Assembly (NCBI GenBank): GCA_009763385.1
Contig: CM019824.1
Coordinates: forward strand, 32,308,446-32,372,445
DNA length: 64,000 nt
Direction of reading: 5' to 3'
Origin: Coix lacryma-jobi var. lacryma-jobi
Lineage: Eukaryota; Streptophyta; Magnoliopsida; Poales; Poaceae
Within the stretch, counting starts at the first letter, position 1. The number at the start of each line of letters is the position of its first letter. Below the pieces are notes generated by a model. It was not told the origin of the DNA, searched no databases, and was given only the letters and a program-made list of their open reading frames with translations. Shown one piece after another: positions 10,460-21,700 of the stretch. Both the position numbers and the translations under genes were made by a program.

Positions 10460-10733
10460 GGGACGCTAGGGCCCTCATTCGGGACGGACGCAACACACGA
10501 GTCCACGCACATACACGAGTCCGGACTTCGGTCCACGCTCATTGAGCTTGTATTCGCCCCTGTACAAGCACTTAGGTGCAAGTAATACAAGAACATCCCC
10601 CCCCGCTGGACGTAGGGCCTTCTTTGCCCGAACCAGGATAAATCCTTGTGTCCACTTGCGTCACTATCCAGGAAGAGAAGCACGCGATCATATTACTCAT
10701 TGGTGTGATACCCCCGGGTACGAAACACCGACA

Positions 10734-11459
10734 AAACTTGGTTACCACCGGCCTTGCGTCGGTAGCACCGGGGGCGGTACTACCGAAGTAATGGCGGTAC
10801 TACCGCCAGGCCAAAAACAGCGCGAACAGAGAGCCTTGCAAAATTGGAAACTACCGGCCATGGGTCGGTAGCACCGCGGGCGGTACTACCGAGGTAATGG
10901 CGGTACCACCGCTAGGTCAAAAACAACTCTATCCAGAGAGAGTTGCAAACCAGGTTACTACCGACCTTGCGTCGGTACCACCGCGGGCGGTAGTACCGAG
11001 GTTATGGCGGTACTACCGCCAGGTCATTTTTTGACCAACACAGAGAGGGTGTTTGAGCGCTGCGCAGAGAAGCCGTGGTCGGTACCACCGACCACCCATG
11101 GTCGGTACCACCGACCATATGAAATTACCCTCTACGTGTTCGTGATTGTGCAGTGTCTCTCAAGCGAACTAAGGTTAGTCAATTTGAGCACTTTTCTCCA
11201 CATCTAGCCAACTTACTTTGTGACCCTCTTCATAGTCCGGCTTACCTATAACTCAAGTTTAAAATTGAAATTTTAAACTACCACTTGAGCTAGGCATCTT
11301 TATGTCCAAAAATATCCTACGTGCTTTGTTCACGAGATTTCAACGTTTCAAATCTTTCAAAGGACTAACACCTGCATACATGCTTTTATAAACTGGTTAG
11401 TCCCTAATTTGATTGTCATTAATTAGCCAAAACCCACATTGGGGGCGAATGCACTTTCA
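10734..11459 (-). repeat. C1 LTR, left copy, truncated by element 1
   Basis: On the minus strand it begins TGAAAGTGCATTCGCC at 11459 and matches 14204-13479 base for base except for about four substitutions. Its remaining part, equivalent to 12056-13478, should lie left of element 1, outside the window. It contains CGGTACCACCG-type palindromic motifs. Confidence 0.9.
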
Positions 11460-12001
11460 CTTGCATCTATAGCACCTTTTAGTTGTGCTCTTGGTTGCAT
11501 CTCTTCTCTTTCTTGCTCCATATCATTGTCGGCTTGAACATTTTGTTGAAACTCAAACATATCATTGTCGGTGAACTCTTGACCTTCAACATGACTTGGT
11601 CCATTTTCAACAATCTCCCAAACTCTTGCAGCAAGAAGGTGTAGCTTCATCTTGTGTGCCCAATCATTGTAGTTGATTCCATCAAAGGCAGGTGGCTTGC
11701 CTAGATTGACGCTAGGCAATTGCATGACCTTGCCCATATGGCTATAGTCATATGGCACTCTAGTGAACTCGGTGTCTTTCTTGCCTTTCTCTTCATCTTC
11801 CTTCTTCTTGTCATCCTTGGGCGGCTGATTTCCACCGCTTCCGGATGCTTCGGCTTTGCTTTCCAAAGCTCGCCTCAAAATCTCCATCTCATCTTTCATT
11901 CTCTTCATCTCATCTTCATACTTCTTTGCTTGATCTTGAATTATCTGAGCAGTAACCTTCTTGACAATCTCATCAAGCTGTTCTTGACTTATGGTAGACA
12001 T
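11460..12001 (-). pseudogene. Truncated copia gag of C1
   Basis: The frame starts at ATG 12001 (MSTISQEQLDEIVKKVTAQ), with an acidic/basic coiled-coil N-terminus and a copia gag core with the pattern KPPAFDGINYNDWAHKM. It then jumps through the repeated motif CCGACAATGATATG (about 11520 and 11563) into the zinc-knuckle region in the wrong frame, and reads into the LTR. Gag packages the RNA in virus-like particles; this copy lacks the knuckle and everything downstream. Confidence 0.8.
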
Positions 12002-12040
12002 GATTCTCCCTTACGCGGTGAAGCGCTAACACAAGGGTTA

Positions 12041-12053
12041 GGCTCCGATACCA
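12041..12053 (-). other. Primer-binding site of C1
   Basis: The minus strand reads TGGTATCGGAGCC directly after the LTR end CTTTCA. This resembles the common copia PBS (TGGTATCAGAGC) complementary to initiator tRNA-Met, with one difference. Confidence 0.75.
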
Positions 12054-12055
12054 AT

Positions 12056-14204
12056 TGAAAGGACCGAATCAGCCTAGAGGGGGGTGAATAGGTGATTTTT
12101 GACTATCTGAAACTTCACAAACTATAAGATGTAGTTAGATAGCAACCGGAGAGGCCGGTTTGTTTGGGTAGGTACTACCGGGTGTGAAACACCGGTACTA
12201 CCAACACAAACAAACGGCACAACCGGGATCCTAAAAGAAACTACAAATCCGATGAAAGTAAGCTATGAAGATAAAACAAGTTTCTAGCCAACTTTCCGAA
12301 GAATAATTTATGGTAAAACTACTCTCACGAAACCTTGGTTGCTCCCCTTGATGTAGATCGAGCCTTCCCAACCTAAGAACGAGATAGGGATAGGAAGAAC
12401 ACGAAGAACACAATAACAAGAGAAGTAGAGAAAATAGGGACAACAACAACAAGCACACGGGACACAAGATTTATCCCGAGGTTCGGCCAATCCACTAAGG
12501 AGTGCCTACTTCCTCGTTGTTGAGGTGACCACAAAGGTCGGAGTCTATTTCACCTCCTCACCTCACTCAAGCAACCACAAAGGCTACGAGAGTATCTCTA
12601 CTAGAAATCTCAGGGTAATACAAACGCTTCGGGGAGCCCTCACAAGTAAATCAATACGGGCTACCACGAAGAACACCTAACCGGCTAGAGCTCAAAGAGC
12701 TCAAGAGTAAAAGACACAAAACAAGCCGGCAAGATGGAAACCAAGTGCTCAAGTCGAAGATTGATGCTTCCCACTCTCGAATCTCACTTCCCTAGCTCAA
12801 ATCTCGCAGGGGAATGAATCTAGGAGCAAAGGGGGAGAGAGAGGGGTGAGTCAATGCTTGGAGAGTGTTTGTCTCGAGTTAGGTCAGCAATAAGTGTATC
12901 GTGTAAGTCCGTGACCGTGAAAAGTGAAGAGGGGAGGCATTTATACTCCCTCAGTCCCGAGGCTGGTCGGTACCACCGACCACCCATGGTCGGTACCACC
13001 GACCATGTCACAACGGTCGCATACACCCAGATCTGGTCAAACTGACAAGCACCGGGCCAAGGTCGGAACCACCGAGGCCGGTGGTACCGAGGTAATGGCG
13101 GTACCACCGCCAGGCCAAAACAAGCTCGAACAGAGAGCAACTCAGTTAGGGACTCGGTCCCTCGGAAACTACCGCCCGAGGGTCGGTACCTCCGAGGTCG
13201 GTGGTACCGAGGTAATGGCGGTACCACCGCCAAGTCAAAGGCTAGTCAGTCCAGAGAGCCCTGAAAAACTTTCAACCACCGAACCTGGGTCGGTGCTTCC
13301 GAGGCCGGTGGTACCGAGGTTATGGCGGTACCACCGCCAAGTCATATTCAACACAACACAGAGAGCCTCGCAAAGCCAAGTTACCACCGACCTCCGTCGG
13401 TACCTCCGAACCCGGTGGTACCGAGGTTATGGCGGTACCACCGCCAGGCCTTTTTCAATTCTACACAGGGAGCTCTGCAAACTTGGTTACCACCGGCCTT
13501 GCGTCGGTAGCACCGGGGGCGGTACTACCGAAGTAATGGCGGTACTACCGCCAGGCCAAAAACAGCGCGAACAGAGAGCCTTGCAAAATTGGAAACTACC
13601 GGCCATGGGTCGGTAGCACCGCGGGCGGTACTACCGAGGTAATGGCGGTACCACCGCTAGGTCAAAAACAACTCTATCCAGAGAGAGTTGCAAACCAGGT
13701 TACTACCGACCTTGCGTCGGTACCACCGCGGGTGGTAGTACCGAGGTTATGGCGGTACTACCGCCAGGTCATTTTTTGACCAACACAGAGAGGGTGTTTG
13801 AGCGCTGCGCAGAGAAGCCGTGGTCGGTACCACAGACCACCCATGGTCGGTACCACCGACCATATGAAATTACCCTCTACGTGTTCGTGATTGTGCGGTG
13901 TCTCTCAAGCGAACTAAGGTTAGTCGATTTGAGCACTTTTCTCCACATCTAGCCAACTTACTTTGTGACCCTCTTCATAGTCCGGCTTACCTATAACTCA
14001 AGTTTAAAATTGAAATTTTAAACTACCACTTGAGCTAGGCATCTTTATGTCCAAAAATATCCTACGTGCTTTGTTCACGAGATTTCAACGTTTCAAATCT
14101 TTCAAAGGACTAACACCTGCATACATGCTTTTATAAACTGGTTAGTCCCTAATTTGATTGTCATTAATTAGCCAAAACCCACATTGGGGGCGAATGCACT
14201 TTCA
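12056..14204 (-). repeat. C1 LTR, complete copy (2149 bp)
   Basis: Minus-strand start TGAAAGTGCATTCGCC at 14204 and end CACCCCCCTCTAGG...CTTTCA at 12056, directly before the PBS. Positions about 12965-13860 hold many copies of a palindromic motif (GGTCGGTACCACCGACC and relatives) in a loose repeat of about 110 bases, each containing GGTAATGGCGGTACCACCGC or a close variant. Confidence 0.9.
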
Positions 14205-14529
14205 CTTGCATCTATAGCACCTTTTAGTTGTGCTCTTGGTTGCATCTCTTCTCTTTCTTGCTCCATATCCCTTCTTCTTCATGAACTTGCCAAATCTCTT
14301 CACAAAGAGAGCCATTTCATCATCATCTATTTCACTAAAGCTTGTACTAGCTTCATCATCACTTTCCTCCTTCTTTGCCTTGCCCTTGCTCTTGCTCTTG
14401 GAGGATGATGCCTTGAATGCTACGGTCTTCTTCTTCTTCTTCTCTTCCTCTTTGGCTCCCACATCCCTTTCCACACGGTATGTGTCTTGTGTGACCATAT
14501 CACCTAGTACTTGGTTGGTGACCACATCA
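14205..14529 (-). pseudogene. Copia gag fragment flanking C1
   Basis: The minus strand encodes a Lys/Glu/Ser-rich stretch then EIDDDEMALFVKRFGKFMKK and the start of a CCHC knuckle (CYRCK). The frame stops at the TGA of the C1 LTR start (TGAAAG). It is clearly related to the gag of the larger copia element at 34254-35688. It belongs to a second copia element whose LTR fragment is next to it (14530-16150). Confidence 0.8.
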
Positions 14530-16150
14530 CGCTACTCCCTATTGTGTCGACCAACACTAGGTGACCCGGTGGCTAATTGGCACAAAGCCAAGCTCACAAA
14601 GAGCACCACAAGAATCTACCGCTAGTGAGGTAGCTCAATGACATGAGCAATCCACTAAGGATGCCTCTTGCCGCTCCGGCGAGGTGAGGCTCCAAAACCT
14701 CTCACAATCACGATCAGTGGTGGCCAAGAACAATCTCCTTCTCTTGCCAACAACACCACAACGCCTCCAAGCCGTCTAGGCACCGGCAAATGCCAAGAGT
14801 AACAAGAAACTCAAAGCCGATGCGAAGGACTAGTGCCACTAGATTGAACTCTTTCAAATCACGCACTAGATCACTCAATCTCACTTGGTTTGATCAAATC
14901 AACTTGGGAGATGAGTTAGGAGGCTTGCCAAAGCTCACTAGAATGTTTAGGAATCAAAATGTGCAAGAGCGAAACCAAGTGAGCCGGCCATGCCCCTTAA
15001 ATAGGCCACACAAGTCGGCCTTCCCATTGGGCTGAAAACCTGAGCATCGGACGCACCGGTGTCGGGGCCATCGGACGCTTCCCCAGCGTCCGATGCTCCG
15101 ATGAGCACCACGTGTCCCCCTGCTATGAATTCAGTCCGTCAGATCCCAACGGTCATATCCCTTCGAGTCACAGTTAATGTGACATCAGACGCGCCGATGC
15201 CAGGCATCGGACGCTCCGATGCCACTGCTCGATTTAGGTCTTTTCTGCGCCACATCGGACGCGCCGACACCCTTACATCGGACGCTCAACCCTTGTGTCC
15301 GATGACCATGCAGAGAGGTTCCGGAGAGGGCCAAATCACATCAGACACGCCCGATGGATCCGCATCGGACGCAGGCCAGCGTCCGATGCTCCCTGGAAAG
15401 CATGCTCGCGCCACGTCATCTCCATCGGACTCTGCAACAGTATTTCCTCAGCGTCCGATGCTCTTTCTACATTTGTCAGAAACTAGGGTTTACCATCGGA
15501 CGCTCGGCCTAGCGTCCGATGCTCCTCGGACCAGCGTCCGATGCTCCCAGAGCTCAACACTTCACTTTCGAAACCCGCTGAATCCTGCCTCGCAAGCTCG
15601 GCAGGAGGGAGAAGGACTATGTGCTAGTCTTCCCCACTTCTCCACAACTCCTAAACACCCCCTTATCCAAAAAGTGCTAATACCACCAAGTGTACATCAT
15701 TACATGCAAGAGAGTTAGCATTTTGCAAAGCATTTTTCAAGGGGTTTTGTTAGTCACTCACTAGGTCTATAGCATCAATACGTTAGAGAACACCTAGTGA
15801 CACTTGAACACCGCATAAGCCATGAATTAACTCCTCTTAATAGTACGGCTATCTATCCTAAATGTGATCACACTCGCTAAGTGTCTTGATCACCAAAACA
15901 AAGAGCCCTATAGGTTATACCTTTGCCTTCGGGCCTCTTTGCTCCATCTCTTCTCTTCTTCATTTCACCAATGGTAGAGCACTTGATCTCTTGAGTGCTT
16001 GTGGCCATCACCATCCTCCATGGTTGCCAACTTGCTAGCTCCACCACTTGGCTTGGTCTCAATCCTTTCTTATAAGCTACACACATGCTTAGCAATAGGA
16101 TTAGACCAAATAGGTTTCATCAATTAACCAAAACCAAACTAGAGCTTTCA
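14530..16150 (-). repeat. Sirevirus LTR fragment, same family as 27856-29913
   Basis: Matches 28384-29913 along its length. Its minus-strand start TGAAAGCTC is at 16150 and its 3' part is missing at the junction with gag at 14529/14530, so the LTR end, PBS and gag start are deleted. Contains a dense array of CATCGGACGC/GCGTCCGATG motifs at about 15030-15545. Confidence 0.88.
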
Positions 16151-17258
16151 GTTACATAGAAGGGGCGATACTTGCGCTCTTATCTTAGTCGAAAAGGTGG
16201 AGATGGGCTATCGTGGTTCTACAGTGGCGACATGGTCGTCGTCCTCATCGTCGTGACCGGGCACGTCCTGCACTGTGGCTGGGCAGCGTCAAGTACCTCG
16301 GTCCCGTCACTTTGAGTGAAAGGATGGAGCAAGTCCCACACCACGTCTCGACCCATGTGGCGCAGGCGTGCTGGGAGAGTCATAAGTGGCCTGTGATGCG
16401 TGGGTCTTCGTCGTACCTCTCGCTCGTCGTCTTGCGCCAAGGCTTCTGGTCGAAGGAACGAGCTTCGTCCGAGGCCTGGTCGCGAGGCCTCGGGCGAGAC
16501 GAAGAGTGAGGTATTCATCCGAGGCTCGGCGTGGAGGGCTCAGGTGAGACGGGAAGGTTCGCCCGAGGCCTAAGCACGAGGCCTCGGGCGAGGCAGAAAG
16601 TGAGCTTAACCCCCGAGGCCTGAGCCTGAGGCCTCGAGCGGTGAGGTGGGCTGCGGTCTCCCCTGGTTAGCCCGCGAGGTAGTTGGCACAGTGCTTTCGC
16701 ATGCGTGACACTGTTACTGGATTCGCCAAATTTGAATCACCGCTGAGTCCTCCTTTTGAGGAGCCAGTGGCGTGTGATCAGCGGGACGCAGTGGCAGGCC
16801 GCCTGCGCCATCAATGGTATGAATGACCTCTCGGAGAGCGCATTCATTAGGCCACCAGTTCCTAGGGTGAGGCGCTCGGGATTACTCGGTCCGTAACCGG
16901 ACCTTGTGGTGGCACAAATACGGAGGTGGACCGAGGAGGCCCTCCGTGCTTGTGGAAACGAGGCGCTCCGCCCGATCGCGGCACTGCCCCTATACGGGAC
17001 AATTCCAGGTCGGGTTTGGGTCAGAGGCTGGGGCGGTTCGACGTTCCCCCGGCCCTGGGCCGAGGTTCGCCCTTGGGCCGGGCCCCTTCGCCATTAGCCC
17101 CGTCCGAGTGACGGGCCATCGCCTTTGGGGGTGAGTCCCGCGCGGTTGAGAGTAGGGCATGTAGCCGAGGTTGATTCTGGCCGGGCAGGAATCACCTAAC
17201 GGGCATGCCCTTGCTCTTGTCGGGTCATTCGGGGTACCCCTTATTTTGGTACCCGACA
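16151..17258 (-). repeat. Gypsy LTR remnant, minus strand
   Basis: The minus strand begins TGTCGGGTACCAAAATAAGG at 17258, very like the LTR starts of elements 1 and 2 (TGTCGG then GGGGTACCCC). CGAGGCCTCGGGCGAG modules at about 16470-16650 are shared with those LTRs. It ends at 16151 against the LTR start of the copia element, which therefore inserted into it; GTAAC at 16151-16155 (minus) may be the target duplication. No internal gypsy sequence is present in the window. Confidence 0.75.
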
Positions 17259-17635
17259 TGTTCTTTCTCTCAACTACACCATTTTGTTATTTTGTTGTGG
17301 TGTATAAGTTGTGGAGGCTTCATGCTTGATCCCAACTTCATCACAATAAATCTCAACATTGGTGTATCATCACAATAACTTCATCACAAGTGCAAAACTA
17401 CTACAACCATCATCCAACTCTCCATATCTCAATATGTAACCTGGTCTGAAACGAATTAATCCATATGTATATACATATAGAGCATGTCAAAAGTATCTTA
17501 AATTTTCTCCTAATCCATGTTTTTGAGTAAGATTAAAAAATACTCTCTACGACAACTCCTAATCCATGCTCCTAATTTTTTAGACTCATGAAAAACTCTC
17601 TCCTATCTCGCGCGGAGACGGACGGATGCACGTAC
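17259..17635 (-). other. Probable intron/3' flank of the kinase pseudogene
   Basis: AT-rich and without coding signal. Bases about 17395-17478 (AAGTGCAAAACTACTAC onward) are about 85 percent similar by eye to 36909-36990, which suggests a shared 3' flank from a duplicated gene or an unrecognised repeat. Confidence 0.4.
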
Positions 17636-18016
17636 CGTGTAGGTTGACGCCGACGGAGCCACGACGGGAGGTGCAGATCGCGGTCAACCTAGCACCTGAG
17701 GAGGCCGCACACGTTGGGGCGGCGCATGTGGCATGACACACCGTGCCCCAGCTCCAGCAGGAAGTTCTGTCCCGCAGCTCGCACACCAATACGCCCAGCA
17801 GGCGCTTCACGGCCACAACGCGGCGGTACAGGAGCTCGCCGCGGTACACTACACCTCCGAGGATGCGCCCCGGCCCATCAGGTTGCGCTCCTGGAAGCTG
17901 CCTATGGCGCGGCGGACTTCCTCGTAGGAGAAGCAGCGCCACGCCGGCCTACTGCTGTGCTGCGGGGACGACCCCGGCTCCACGGAGTCTTTGGCCTCGG
18001 GGTCGGCAGCCTCCAC
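17636..18016 (-). pseudogene. Receptor-like cytoplasmic kinase (RLCK class VI-like) fragment
   Basis: The minus strand encodes a kinase N-lobe: an acidic linker, PAWRCFSYEEVRRAIGSFQE, a glycine-rich loop GRGASSEV interrupted by an in-frame TAG, then in another frame VYRGELLYRRVVAVKRL with the ATP-binding Lys. A further shifted block resembles the RPNVCGLL and DRDLHLP patches and ends NLHG before a GTACGT donor at 17635. This order fits plant RLCK VI (RBK/RRK-type) kinases. At least one stop and two frameshifts make it nonfunctional. The catalytic C-lobe is absent. A different RLK subfamily is possible. Confidence 0.65.
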
Positions 18017-18178
18017 GGGCGGAGCTAGAGCAAATACGTAGTGAGTGCAATTGCTTTGTGTGGGTGCATATGATTTTCTCGTATGAGTGCGAATATAGTA
18101 AAAATTTGATCATAATCACTGTTTTTTAAAACTTTTGTGGGTGTGCCTGCACCCAGTAGGATGTATATAGATCCGCCC
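18017..18178. mobile_element. Small MITE-like insertion
   Basis: 162 bases bounded by the inverted pair GGGCGGA and TCCGCCC, inserted at the upstream end of the kinase pseudogene. The internal GTGCCTGCACCCAGTAGG near the end resembles a widespread plant insertion with the same ends. No target duplication is obvious, so the call is tentative. Confidence 0.35.
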
Positions 18179-18239
18179 ATGGCAGTTTCCCTCACGGGTG
18201 GTTTAGTGTCCGATTTCTAAATGTGTATTGTGAAGAGGC

Positions 18240-18787
18240 TAACACTCCATTCCCCATCTCATGAAATATTATTCTGTACCAAACTGCCAAGCTAGGTAAT
18301 ATGAAATCCCTTTCAATGGTAATCAACAGAAATGGCAGGCTATCAAAGCTGTAACAATAGTTTCAAAAGAAAAAAGTAACAGTAACGCAGCTCCAGAAGA
18401 AATGGAGAACAGCTGAAGAAGAGACATTTGGCTTCCCCCCTCTCCCTCATTGTAGAATGTAGAACTGCAACTGATAAACTGCAAAGGCAATCTCCATTGA
18501 AGGGTCCGCAATCCTGAAAGAGAGCAAAAGGTTTAGATAATCTGCTATGTCCGGACAGAACACTTGAATTGATAAGAGCTGCTAGCATCATGGTGGTCAG
18601 GAAAACATACCTTTTAGTCAGAGAATATATGTAGCATCTCAGCAAGAACTGGTCGGAAATATAATCAACAAATCGTTGAGCCCTACCTGATCAGATGGTA
18701 AAATATCATTAGAAGCACACATCACTTTACCAATTAATTTCGTTGGAAACTATGGAACAAGAACAATGAACGATAAAATGATGCGAC
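18240..18787 (-). other. Putative 3' exons/UTR of the NLR gene
   Basis: Downstream of the NLR frame, acceptor and donor pairs are visible on the minus strand: acceptor before 18686, donor GTATGT after 18611, acceptor before 18513. Paired with a donor GTACAT after 18947 inside the NLR frame, they would give introns 18946-18687 and 18610-18514 and an alternative short C-terminus ending in a TGA about 50 bases into the 18686 exon. Polyadenylation is not resolved. Confidence 0.4.
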
Positions 18788-21700
18788 TCATTTGAAGCTC
18801 ATTAGAATGATGAACTCATTAGAATGCACAATCGGCAAAAGGTCAACAAGTAATATGTAAATCAAAGAACCTGTATAACACACAAAGTCAGGACTCAGGG
18901 CGCAGGACCTACTGGATGTGGGAAATGATCGAAAAGCAGCATGTACCTCTAATTTCTTCTCAGGGATATGAGCAATCTTTTCCCACTCAGCACCTTCTTT
19001 CCTTTGAAGCTCGCTGTCGAGCTCTGGAGCGCAATTTGACAACAAAATAGTCTGCATAGAAGCAGGCAGGCCATCTTGGGGAAGAAACCTCAACCATGGG
19101 CACTGACATATGACTAATTTGTTGAGAGATCCCACTGTATTCAGGTCAGCTGGCAAGGAGCAGAAACTGTTACAGTTTGCAACAACTAACTCTCGCAGAG
19201 CACCAAGATTTCGAAAACCGTCCAATGAAGCTAGGTCATGACAATCTGTAATGTTTATTGTTTCCAGAGCGGGGAGGAGGTGGAGGTGGGGTTCATAATC
19301 AAACGATAATGAGATCATAGAATTGCAACTATCAAGCACCAAGGTGGACAGGCAAGTTAGACCTTGCAGGTACCTCTGTAACAAACTGGACTGAACATTG
19401 CTTTTAGCTATTTCAAGTTCGCAAAGAGATGGCGGAAGAAAATTTGTGTCCTGTTCTTCTGTAGAATTGGATGAGTGTAGTATTGAACAGTCGCTAATCT
19501 GGAACACCTCAAGGGAGCTAAGTTGGTGAAACCCACCAGCTGGCATTGGATCCAAACAGTGCTTCAGGTGCAACTCTGAAACATGGCTGAGCTGCTCACT
19601 GTTCAGATCACTTAAGAAGCCATAGGAGCTGACTAGAAAGATCAACCGCGAAGCTGTTGCAATCATTGAATCGATTAAACAAGGGATTGGCGGGGGACGA
19701 GAAGCTATTTCCACTTCAATTCTAGGTGTTGCATTAATGGCTGGCATATGTTGAAGCTTAGGACACTTCTCTATGTGCAGTCTTTCAAGACATGGAAGCA
19801 GAGAACCATCTTCGATTCCGGACCACCCTTCCCAGCTAAGCATGCCATCAAATGTGATGTCTTCTAACATTGGAAAGCCCTTTTTGTCACCATTCCCGTA
19901 GAATTCTTGACCTATCTGCGTGACACCATGCATGCCTCTCAGCACAAGATACTTGAGGAGAGGAAGCTGACCAAAAGGGGGCAACTGAGCCCAACCCATG
20001 CAGTCCTCAAGAATTACAGAACTCAATGCAGTCAGCCAATTTGTCTGAAACCAACTGGGTGACCTCGTCCCTCTATATCCAATGATCTTTAGCCGTTCAA
20101 GATCAGGGTGAGGTCTAAGGGCACTGATCACATCATAATCTAAATCTGATGTCAGAGCCCTTGCAAGTATGCTCCACTCGAGTTCCAAATATTCGATATG
20201 CTCTTTGCGATCTAGGCATGCATCAACTGCCTCCTGCTGATGCTCAACATTCTCAAGAGATCTAATTTTTAACTGTCCTCTGATATTTCTCATCTCCTTT
20301 AGCTCACCTAATCTGTACCCACTCTCCTTCCTGACGTGGAACTCCCCATGGCCACGGACAAGAGTTTGTCCTCCAAAACCAGATATTGTGCCGCCGCCAA
20401 CATTGAAAAGGATAGCATTTCTTAGTTTGAGCAGATTCCTCTTCATGTTTGCAGGAAGATTAACACATTCAGCATGCCGGCAGGAGTGTCCTTTTGTGAC
20501 CAAGACTTCGAGGTGGTAAAGCGGAAGCAATGATGTTTGCCATGGTCTCTCAGGAACCCGAAAAGCGAAATAGCGCAAATGTTTAAGAACTTCCACTGAT
20601 GTAGGCAGCTTCTTCAGGCAACAACCGCCCAAGTCCAGTACACGGATGCTTTTAGACTTCTTGAATACATCATCTGGAAGGGACAATTCTAAGCAAGGCC
20701 ATGTTTTCCTCCAAACAATCAAGGTACGCAAATTTCTCAACTCGGCTTTCTTCATGCTTCCTAAAAGCTCTGCTGATATCGATAAATGGCGAATGTTTGG
20801 TGGGATCTCCTTTTGTTTCTCATTTTCAACCCTGACATACTCATCCTTGGAGACATTCCGAGCCAGGTCATTGATCAAATCATGCATGATATACTCTGTA
20901 GGAAGGTCCAGCAGTGAGCGCTCAAAGAATGATCTCTGAACAAGTTCATCGAAGTAGCCCTTTGCTACATCCTCAATATTTGAATTAGTATCGTATGAGT
21001 CTTCCTTCTGTACAAAACCCTGCGCGATCCACATTTCAGTGAGCGTTTTAGGCTCAAAACGCCAGTTCTTTGGAAAAAGGCTGCAGAAGCTGAAGCATAG
21101 CTTCAGTTGGACAGGTAAATGTTGGTAACTCAATCTGAGAACCTTCATCACATCATCAGATAAATCACTCTCCAGCACTTTCTTCCAGTGTCTCGCATCT
21201 AAATCAGCATTCAGTAGCCGACCAATTATCTTCGCGGCTAGAGGCACACCATTTAATCTCTGACAGATCTCTACTCCTATTTCCTTGAGTTCTTCAAATT
21301 GCGCTGGGTACTTCTCAGCAAAGGCGTAGTTTCTAAATAGCAGCCAGTAATCATCTCTGTCCAATCCTCCCAAACGCAAAGGGGGTGTTCTAGCGTGTAG
21401 AATACCGCAAGCTTTGTCAGTCCGAGTTGTCACCAAAATCTTCGACCCTTCCAGTCCAGTATCTAAAGACGTTAGGACTCTGCTCCATAGTTGTTCATTC
21501 TCCCATTTTGTTTTTTCCTCGTCGTACCAAACATCATCCAGTATGAGAAGAAATTTCCTTCCATCTAACTTTTCACGAAGAGCGTTCCGCAATTCATCAA
21601 ATTCAGTAACAGTCTGATAATTTGCATTAGTTAAAGACTCCAAAATGTCCCTTGTTAATCTAACCTCATCATAAGTACTATCAGACACAGAAACCCACAT

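Larger units (their letters stand above)
1..10733 (+). mobile_element. Element 1: Tat-lineage Ty3/gypsy retrotransposon, 3' part
   Basis: The visible order is pol (RT, RNase H, second RNase H, integrase), a spacer, an antisense spliced gene, a GC-rich noncoding stretch, a purine-rich tract and the 3' LTR ending in CACCGACA at 10733. The dual RNase H, the lack of a chromodomain and the extra antisense gene are features of the Tat/Retand group. The 5' LTR, gag and protease lie left of the window. The element abuts a copia LTR at 10734. The intact LTR copy at 12056-14204 continues leftwards from the equivalent position (13479), so element 1 is inserted into that LTR. The expected 5-bp target duplication would be AAACT. 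Confidence 0.9.
9548..10733 (+). repeat. 3' LTR of element 1
   Basis: Starts TGTCGGTGGTAC and ends CACCGACA, a matching TGTCGGTG/CACCGACA terminal pair. A purine tract sits just upstream. It aligns along its length with the element 2 LTR (47638-48865), sharing the GGGGTACCCC start, the CAGTACAGCACTGTTCG block, the TATAAAAGGGGACG promoter and the AAGCACTTAGGTGCAAGTAA stretch. Length is 1186 bases. Confidence 0.92.
10734..14204 (-). mobile_element. C1: short copia (Sirevirus-like) derivative, LTR-gag-LTR
   Basis: Read on the minus strand: LTR 14204-12056 (TGAAAG...CTTTCA), a PBS like initiator tRNA-Met, a truncated gag, then a second LTR copy starting at 11459 and cut at 10734 by element 1. 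The internal part is only 596 bases and lacks pol, so the copy cannot be autonomous. By eye the shared 726 bases of the two LTRs differ at about four positions, so the duplication or insertion is young. The 65 bases before each LTR start are identical (see findings), which is not expected for a simple insertion. Confidence 0.85.

Noticed and set aside
16904..17259. Short overlapping frames in the gypsy LTR remnant
   Set aside because: They are GC-rich LTR sequence with no domain.
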